Source: Nitrospinota bacterium
Lineage (GTDB): Bacteria; Nitrospinota; Nitrospinia; UBA9942
Assembly: GCA_016200365.1 (NCBI GenBank)
Contig: JACQEW010000085.1
Span: 1 to 5,027, forward strand
DNA length: 5,027 nt
Direction of reading: 5' to 3'
A model generated the notes under the pieces. The model saw only the letters and a program-made list of their open reading frames with translations. It made no database searches and was not told the origin of the DNA. Below are positions 1 to 4,036 of the stretch, one piece after another (the first letter of the stretch is position 1; every line of letters starts with the position of its first letter). A program made the position numbers and the translations under genes.

Positions 1-2004
1 CATTTCTTTAAGCTTATCCAACAGCTCAGAGGTTTTTGTTTCGAGCGCAGCCCTGTATAATTCCTCAATTTTTCCATTCATGACTTCAAAGTTATTTCCC
101 TTAGGCTTGATTACCTTTATCTTGCCGTGATAGGTAGGGAGGAGAGCCTCACCGTTTACTGTCAGCTCCTCAAAGAGCTTCTCTCCGGGTCTCAAGCCTG
201 TAAATTTTATCTCGATGTCCCTGCCTGCTTTAAGTCCATGAAGCTTTAACAGCTCCTTTGCCATATCCACAATCTTCACAGGTTTTCCCATATCGAGTAT
301 CAATATATCGCCGCTCTCTCCCATGACTGCCGATTGCAATATCAACTGTGCCGCTTCGGGTATAGTCATAAAATATCTTCTCGCTTCGGAATGGGTGATT
401 GTTATCGGACCTCCGGTCTCTATCTGCCTAAGGAAAGTGGGGATAACGCTGCCCCGGCTGTTCAGGACATTTCCGAACCTTACCGTAACAAATCTGGTCT
501 TGCTGCCTGATACCAGACTCTGCACATAAAGCTCGGCTACCCTCTTTGTCGCCCCCATTACACTGACAGGTCTTACCGCCTTATCGGTCGAAACAAGGAC
601 AAATTCATTAACCCCGAACCTATCCGAAAGGTCAGCCAGCATTTTTGTCCCGTATACATTATTTATAACCGCCTTTTCCTTGTGCCTCTCCATCATCGGA
701 ACATGCTTGTATGCAGCGGCGTGAAATACTATCTGCGGGAGATGCCTTTTAAAGATTGCATCCATATCTTTTTCATCGGTTATATCACAAAGGTAAAAAC
801 TGGTATTGCCGTAATCTGAAAGCTCTGTTTCTATCTCGTGAAGGTAGTTTTCGTTTTTATCGAGAAGGGTAAGTGCAGCCGGCTGAAACTGGATTATCTG
901 ACGGCAGAGCTCGGAGCCGATAGACCCGCCGGCTCCGGTAACGAGTATACCCTTATCTTTGATAAATCCGCTTATAGCGGAGATATCCAATTTTACAGTC
1001 TCCCTGCCGAGCAGGTCGGCGACATCAACATTTTTTATCGCCGATATATTGACCTTTCCGCTTTTCAGGTCTTCAACCGCCGATACCAGCTTATATCTTA
1101 CATTCCCCTTTTTGCAGAACTCTATTATCGCCCGCAAATTTTTAGAGGACAGATCGGGTCGGGCGATAATTATCTCGTCAATTTTATTTTTAATTGTCAG
1201 TTGGGGTATGTCGTAAATTCTGCCCAGCACCTCGATGCCGTGAATGGCTGCGCCGAATTTTTTAGGGTCGTTATCCACGAATCCTATTACCCGATACTTT
1301 TCTGCATTTTTAAGCAGCCCTTTCAGTATCAGCTCGCCTGCGTCGCCTGTGCCGATTATCAATATCCTTTTCTTATTATCGCCGTTAATTTTTATCTTTT
1401 TCCCTACAGAATCGGCGATAAGGGTTTTTACGCCTGACAGCAGATACCTTAAATCCCTGAAAGGTTTATTATCATTTACATAATCCAAATCTATCGAAAG
1501 CTTTTCCGGCAATATAAATTTTATGTAATACTCCTCCACATCGTCCACTTTTTCGGGAAACTTGCGGAACTCGCTCCTGCCGAGAAGCTCGGTTGGAGAA
1601 ATAATGCCCGGCAGGACAGAGAGGATATTTCTGTCCTTTTCCGTGTAGAGCATTACAATGGATGGTATTTCGGGCTTTGGTCCGATAATACTCATCTCGC
1701 CCGTTAATACATTTATCAGCTGCGGCAGCTCATCGAGTCTCAATCTCCTCATTATTCTTCCCGCAGGAGTCAGGCGGGGGTCATTCTTCGTTGTAATCTT
1801 CGGGCCTTTATCCTCCGAGCCTTCAAAGAGTGTTCTGAATTTATAGATAGAAAATTTCTTTCCCCCCTTGCCGACCCTTTCCTGCCTGAAAAAAACACTT
1901 CCTCCGGAGTCCAGCTTGATTAATATCGCAAGGACTGCAAAGAGGGGTAAAAGCAGTATTAACCCTGTCAGAGATATGAGAATATCAAAAATCCTTTTCA
2001 GCAT
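1..2004 (-). CDS. Fusion of undecaprenyl-phosphate phosphoglycosyltransferase (PglC/WcaJ type) and UDP-sugar 4,6-dehydratase (PglF/WbpM/CapD type), C-terminus cut by window edge
   Basis: The frame is open for 668 codons from ATG 2004-2002 to the left edge; a stop at 2023-2025 makes this the only ATG start. Residues 1-185 look like a monotopic phosphoglycosyltransferase: hydrophobic re-entrant segment 8-29 with P20, a KFRTL motif near 55-59, the LDELPQL catalytic Asp-Glu pair D91-E92, and GPKPE at 108-112. The usual PGITGWAQ is PGIISPTE (132-139), resembling the PGITDxAS subgroup with its later YYI..ILP segment. After a linker, a first Rossmann motif GTGDAG (218-223) starts the CoA-binding-like domain. 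The dehydratase domain has TGAGGSIGSE (356-365), HAAAYKHVP (428-436), STDK (472-475), Met483 and Lys487 (the S-M-K triad known from WbpM) and LRPGEK (604-609). Inferred role: making a 4-keto-6-deoxy UDP-sugar and starting a lipid-linked glycan at the inner membrane. The usual 4-5 dehydratase membrane helices are absent. The exact sugar is unknown. No Shine-Dalgarno is visible. Confidence 0.93.
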   Translation of the reverse strand, partial: MLKRIFDILISLTGLILLLPLFAVLAILIKLDSGGSVFFRQERVGKGGKKFSIYKFRTLFEGSEDKGPKITTKNDPRLTPAGRIMRRLRLDELPQLINVLTGEMSIIGPKPEIPSIVMLYTEKDRNILSVLPGIISPTELLGRSEFRKFPEKVDDVEEYYIKFILPEKLSIDLDYVNDNKPFRDLRYLLSGVKTLIADSVGKKIKINGDNKKRILIIGTGDAGELILKGLLKNAEKYRVIGFVDNDPKKFGAAIHGIEVLGRIYDIPQLTIKNKIDEIIIARPDLSSKNLRAIIEFCKKGNVRYKLVSAVEDLKSGKVNISAIKNVDVADLLGRETVKLDISAISGFIKDKGILVTGAGGSIGSELCRQIIQFQPAALTLLDKNENYLHEIETELSDYGNTSFYLCDITDEKDMDAIFKRHLPQIVFHAAAYKHVPMMERHKEKAVINNVYGTKMLADLSDRFGVNEFVLVSTDKAVRPVSVMGATKRVAELYVQSLVSGSKTRFVTVRFGNVLNSRGSVIPTFLRQIETGGPITITHSEARRYFMTIPEAAQLILQSAVMGESGDILILDMGKPVKIVDMAKELLKLHGLKAGRDIEIKFTGLRPGEKLFEELTVNGEALLPTYHGKIKVIKPKGNNFEVMNGKIEELYRAALETKTSELLDKLKEM

Positions 2005-2008
2005 AATT

Positions 2009-2074
2009 ACAGTGGTTATTGGTCAGCGGCCGGCAATGAATGTGAATTACCGGTCGCTGATCACCGATTACTGT
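2009..2074. repeat. Long imperfect palindrome made of degenerate heptamer units, in the leader of the transferase-dehydratase gene
   Basis: Arms 2009-2033 and 2050-2074 are each 25 bases and match at 18 positions when one is reverse-complemented. Five of the seven mismatches become G-U pairs in plus-strand RNA, so 23 of 25 could pair there. The best core is CAGCGGCCGG against CCGGTCGCTG, around a 16-base loop. Read on the minus strand, the distal part divides into 7-base units GTAATCG, GTGATCA, GCGACCG and GTAATTC. The palindrome ends 4 bases before the start codon, so as RNA it could influence translation; that is inference. Confidence 0.6.
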
Positions 2075-2076
2075 AT

Positions 2077-2105
2077 ATTATCGGAGCTTTTTAAACAAGA
2101 GTAAA
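2077..2105 (-). promoter_or_regulatory. Candidate sigma-70 promoter for the transferase-dehydratase gene
   Basis: Read on the minus strand, a -35-like TTTACT (2105-2100) is followed after 17 bases by GATAAT (2082-2077), which matches 5 of 6 bases of the -10 consensus. Transcription would start near 2070, giving an untranslated leader of about 66 bases that would contain most of the palindrome at 2009-2074. A second possible -35, a perfect TTGACA at 2120-2115, has only a weak TTTAAA at 19-base spacing. This is a pattern match only. Confidence 0.45.
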
Positions 2106-2129
2106 GGCAATTTTTGTCAAGGCAATTTT
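2104..2129. repeat. 11-bp direct repeat AAGGCAATTTT in the divergent intergenic region
   Basis: AAGGCAATTTT occurs at 2104-2114 and again at 2119-2129, a 15-base period. The 4-base gap between the copies overlaps a perfect minus-strand TTGACA (2120-2115). It may be a regulator site or chance in AT-rich spacer DNA. Confidence 0.4.
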
Positions 2130-2135
2130 ATAATT

Positions 2136-2185
2136 TTAACTACATTATTGACATTATACATAGGTGTAGTTAATATGTAGTTAAT
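2136..2185. promoter_or_regulatory. Operator-like repeated motif (TTAACTAC / GTAGTTAA) around the promoter
   Basis: TGTAGTTAAT occurs twice in direct orientation, at 2165-2174 and 2176-2185, an 11-base period of about one helical turn. An inverted copy, TTAACTAC, lies at 2136-2143. Together they bracket the -35 box and overlap the -10 box and predicted start. This layout suits a dimeric or cooperative repressor. No regulator gene is present in the window, so the partner is unknown. Confidence 0.45.
2148..2176 (+). promoter_or_regulatory. Candidate sigma-70 promoter of the nucleotidyltransferase pseudogene
   Basis: A perfect -35 box TTGACA (2148-2153) is followed by a 17-base spacer and TAATAT (2171-2176), which matches 4 of 6 bases of the -10 consensus. 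The predicted start near 2183 lies only a few bases before ATG 2187 and about 25 bases before TTG 2209, so the transcript would have almost no leader. The promoter appears intact although the gene downstream is broken. Confidence 0.5.
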
Positions 2186-2482
2186 CATGTCGGTTGTAAA
2201 AAATACCCTTGAAGAAAACTATATCTTTGCTAATAGGCTCATACTGCCTGCCTGCATACAGGGAGGCATTAAAGTTTAAGCTGCCGACGATTAAGACACA
2301 GGATATGGATTTTCTTGTTCCTTATCCATACAAAGGGAAAAAGGTAAATATGGGGGATATCCTATCGGGTTTAGGATTTTCTCCTGAATTTCATCCTGAC
2401 GGCTCTACATACTTTACTAACGGAACTTTTAGGATAGATTTTCTGATCCCCGAAAAAGGCAGAGGTACGGATAAGGCAACCT

Positions 2483-2489
2483 TAATTAA
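2483..2489. repeat. Target-site duplication TAATTAA, left copy
   Basis: TAATTAA at 2483-2489 is repeated exactly at 2621-2627, directly after the element. Dropping one copy together with the element leaves an in-frame Leu-Ile-Lys junction in the host gene, which supports a 7-bp target duplication rather than chance similarity. Confidence 0.75.
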
Positions 2490-2620
2490 TTGATACTGAA
2501 AAATGACTTTTTTGAACGACTTTTTATTTTTTCTTTTGTTCCATAATGTAATAATTTCAATAAATTAAAGCAAAAGAAAAAATAACGGAAGTGAAAAAAA
2601 GGTCATTTTTCAGTGTGAAC
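2490..2620. mobile_element. MITE-like palindromic element, copy A (131 bp), inserted in the nucleotidyltransferase gene
   Basis: The element has a perfect 13-bp outer stem, ACTGAAAAATGAC (2495-2507) with GTCATTTTTCAGT (2602-2614), and a perfect 13-bp inner stem, ATTTTTTCTTTTG (2526-2538) with CAAAAGAAAAAAT (2571-2583). The two stems are separated by 18-base stretches on each side that pair poorly, and a 32-base AT-rich loop closes the structure. TAATTAA flanks it on both sides, fixing its limits at 2490-2620. It carries no reading frame worth calling, so any movement must depend on a transposase encoded elsewhere. It matches copy B in both arms with only five differences over about 97 aligned positions. 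Confidence 0.85.
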
Positions 2621-2627
2621 TAATTAA
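2621..2627. repeat. Target-site duplication TAATTAA, right copy
   Basis: This is the partner of the copy at 2483-2489. The next base, A2628, completes the AAA lysine codon once the insertion is removed. Confidence 0.75.
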
Positions 2628-2944
2628 AGAGCTTAACATAAATGCCGAGCCTCTGAGATATTTGCAAATGCTCTTTGATGACAAAGTATGTGTGCAGGCA
2701 GAGGGTTTTGAATACTATATCCCCAATCCATGGGTCTTTGCATTTCACAAAATCCTTGTAATGAGGTCGAGAAAAATGCAATCTAAAAAGGAAAAGGATT
2801 TATTGCAGGTTGTATCAATATTGAGGGAAATCAAAGGACGTCCTCAAGAATTTAAAAAAAGCATGGAATATTTAAAAAAACTTCCTCCGCGATGGCAGAG
2901 GACAATAAAAGAGCATATCAAGAATTATCTGCCTGAATACCTTT

Positions 2945-2969
2945 TGGTTCAATCTACAAGATTGAACCA
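2945..2969. repeat. Perfect 11-bp palindrome with 3-base loop
   Basis: TGGTTCAATCT (2945-2955), loop ACA, AGATTGAACCA (2959-2969). It lies within the last codons of the broken nucleotidyltransferase gene and encodes its non-family-like tail. No U-rich tract follows on either strand, so a simple intrinsic terminator is unlikely. Confidence 0.75.
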
Positions 2970-2981
2970 GCAGAAAATGCA

Positions 2982-3029
2982 GGGGCATCCCCCCAAATAA
3001 TAGAATCGTAGCGCGGGGGTTCATCCCCC
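2982..3029. repeat. Pair of GC-rich mini-hairpins
   Basis: GGGG-CAT-CCCC (2982-2992) and GGGGG-TTCAT-CCCCC (3015-3029) are two similar GC-rich palindromes. They lie on either side of the pseudogene's tandem stop codons TAA-TAG (2998-3003). The similar cores suggest two units of one dispersed palindromic repeat type. Confidence 0.6.
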
Positions 3030-3049
3030 ACTGGTTTATCCTTGATGTC

Positions 3050-3084
3050 CTTTCGGTTAGTAGGGTTTCCCGAAAGCAGGGAAA
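3050..3084. repeat. Overlapping alternative hairpins downstream of ymdB
   Basis: CTTTCGG (3050-3056) pairs with CCGAAAG (3070-3076), while TTTCCC (3066-3071) pairs with GGGAAA (3079-3084). The two stems share bases, so only one can form at a time. They lie 22-58 bases past the ymdB stop on its transcript. They may act as a Rho-independent-like 3' stabiliser, but no U-tract follows, so a terminator is not called. Confidence 0.45.
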
Positions 3085-3105
3085 ATCCATTTGGGTTTAC
3101 TTCCT

Positions 3106-3903
3106 CTATCCTGTCAACTGCAGTCTCTTAATCCCCTTTGCGATGCCTGAATTTTCCTCTATATCAACGATAACTCCGTTAAACTGTCCCTCGCCGCCGG
3201 CCATCTCAAACTTCTTGGGTATTTTTGTGAGAAATTTTTGCAGCGCCAACTCCTTCTTTATGCCTATAACCGAATTAATCGGACCTGTCATTCCTGCGTC
3301 GGTAATATAAGCAGTGCCGTTTGGAAGTATCTTTTCGTCCGCGGTCTGGACATGGGTATGTGTCCCGATTACCGCGCTGACCCTTCCGTCCAGATACCAT
3401 CCCATTGCAATCTTTTCTGAAGTGGCTTCGGCATGCATATCAACTATGATAATCTGCCTTCCCTGTGAAGCAGGAACAGATGCCTTGAGCTTTGAGATTT
3501 CCCTGTCGGCTGTTTTAAATGGACAATCGAGACTGTCCATAAATACCCTCCCCGCCAGATTTAAAATACATATTTTCCTTCCTGTATTTGTCTCAAAGAT
3601 TCCGCTCCCCGAGCCTGGAACTCCTTCAGGATAGTTGGCAGGACGCAGTATCCGATCGTCTTCGACGATAAACTGCAATGTCTCCTTTTTATCCCATATA
3701 TGGTTGCCTGAGGTAAGGACATTCACCCCGCATTTGAAAATTTCGCTGACTGTCTCTCTCGTAATTCCAAAACCACCGGCAGCATTTTCACAGTTGACAA
3801 TAGTAAAGTCCACTTTCATCTGGTCTATAACCTTAAAAAGCACATTCGATAAGACCCTTCTGCCAACCTTGCCTACTATATCTCCAACCAACAATACTTT
3901 CAT
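3106..3903 (-). CDS. ymdB: YmdB family metallophosphodiesterase (TIGR00282 type)
   Basis: This 265-residue protein is the usual length for the family. In Bacillus subtilis YmdB hydrolyses 2',3'-cyclic nucleotide monophosphates and shapes biofilm gene expression. The calcineurin-like dinuclear metal site is complete: D8 in GDIVG, E39-N40 in CENAAGGFG, N67-H68 in SGNHIWD, H157 in DMHAEATSEK, and H182/H184 in GTHTHVQTAD. The conserved later stretch ITDAGMTGP follows. MKVLLVGD at 3903 is clearly the natural start, because the first metal ligand is residue 8. It lies directly downstream of rny on the same strand, with a 133-base gap now mostly filled by palindromic copy B. No Shine-Dalgarno is visible; the bases before ATG include ACCAATAAC. 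Co-transcription with rny is likely unless the inserted hairpin blocks it. Confidence 0.96.
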   Translation of the reverse strand: MKVLLVGDIVGKVGRRVLSNVLFKVIDQMKVDFTIVNCENAAGGFGITRETVSEIFKCGVNVLTSGNHIWDKKETLQFIVEDDRILRPANYPEGVPGSGSGIFETNTGRKICILNLAGRVFMDSLDCPFKTADREISKLKASVPASQGRQIIIVDMHAEATSEKIAMGWYLDGRVSAVIGTHTHVQTADEKILPNGTAYITDAGMTGPINSVIGIKKELALQKFLTKIPKKFEMAGGEGQFNGVIVDIEENSGIAKGIKRLQLTG

Positions 3904-3916
3904 AATTATTAGTTAT

Positions 3917-4032
3917 TGGTGAAAAATAACTTTTTTGAGCGACTTTTTATTTTTTCTTTTGTTCCATAGTGTAATTTTAAAAAAGTGCAAAAGAAAAAAT
4001 AACGGAAGCGAAAAAAATGTCATTTTTCACCA
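3917..4032. mobile_element. MITE-like palindromic element, copy B (about 116 bp), between rny and ymdB
   Basis: The terminal stem TGGTGAAAAATAAC (3917-3930) pairs with GTCATTTTTCACCA (4019-4032) with one mismatch. The inner stem ATTTTTTCTTTTG (3949-3961) with CAAAAGAAAAAAT (3988-4000) is identical to copy A. The loop is shorter than in copy A (26 against 32 bases) but begins with almost the same TTCCATA.TGTAAT. No flanking target duplication is visible, so the outer limits are less certain and could extend a few bases. Copy B starts 4 bases beyond the rny stop and ends 13 bases before the ymdB ATG, so it is probably transcribed within the rny-ymdB message. Confidence 0.82.
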
Positions 4033-4036
4033 GACA

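Larger units (their letters stand above)
2209..3000 (+). pseudogene. Nucleotidyltransferase-fold protein (GSU2403 / NTP_transf_8-like), interrupted by a palindromic insertion
   Basis: The 5' part (TTG start at 2209, stop at 2491-2493) encodes a nucleotidyltransferase-like LLIGSYCLPAYRE strand-helix motif, then TQDMDFLVPYP with the DxD-like metal-binding pair, and FRIDFLIPEKG. The 3' part, in the same frame from about 2621, encodes NAEPLRYLQMLFDD, YYIPNPWVFAFHKILV and a helical SKKEKDLLQVV stretch, as in the C-terminal half of this family. The break is the 131-bp element at 2490-2620. Removing it plus one TAATTAA copy gives continuous ...DKATLIKELNINAEP... and a protein of about 217 residues. 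The N-terminus is unsure: ATG 2187 opens another frame, ending at 2277-2279, that begins MSVVKNTLEENYIFANRL, so an additional frameshift or N-terminal loss is possible. The last 20 or so residues run into palindromic repeats and may not be original. Cellular role unknown; an AbiEii-type toxin-antitoxin role is only a distant possibility. Confidence 0.78.

Noticed and set aside
838..1437. Plus-strand open frame of 199 codons
   Set aside because: It lies opposite the fusion gene, whose minus-strand frame carries many conserved motifs; the plus-strand product resembles no family I recognise.
2490..2620. Intrinsic terminator or CRISPR-like repeat
   Set aside because: The stem is AT-rich with internal loops and no U-tract follows it; there are only two distant copies and no regular spacers.
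2187..3000. An active defence or toxin-antitoxin system
   Set aside because: The nucleotidyltransferase is broken, no partner gene lies beside it, and its family is not firmly tied to defence.
2872..3090. Minus-strand open frame of 72 codons downstream of ymdB
   Set aside because: It crosses the palindrome cluster and the 3' end of the plus-strand nucleotidyltransferase remnant; the translation is low in family-like features.
3314..3922. Plus-strand open frames of about 95-106 codons
   Set aside because: They are antisense to ymdB, whose metal-binding motifs and length are all intact.
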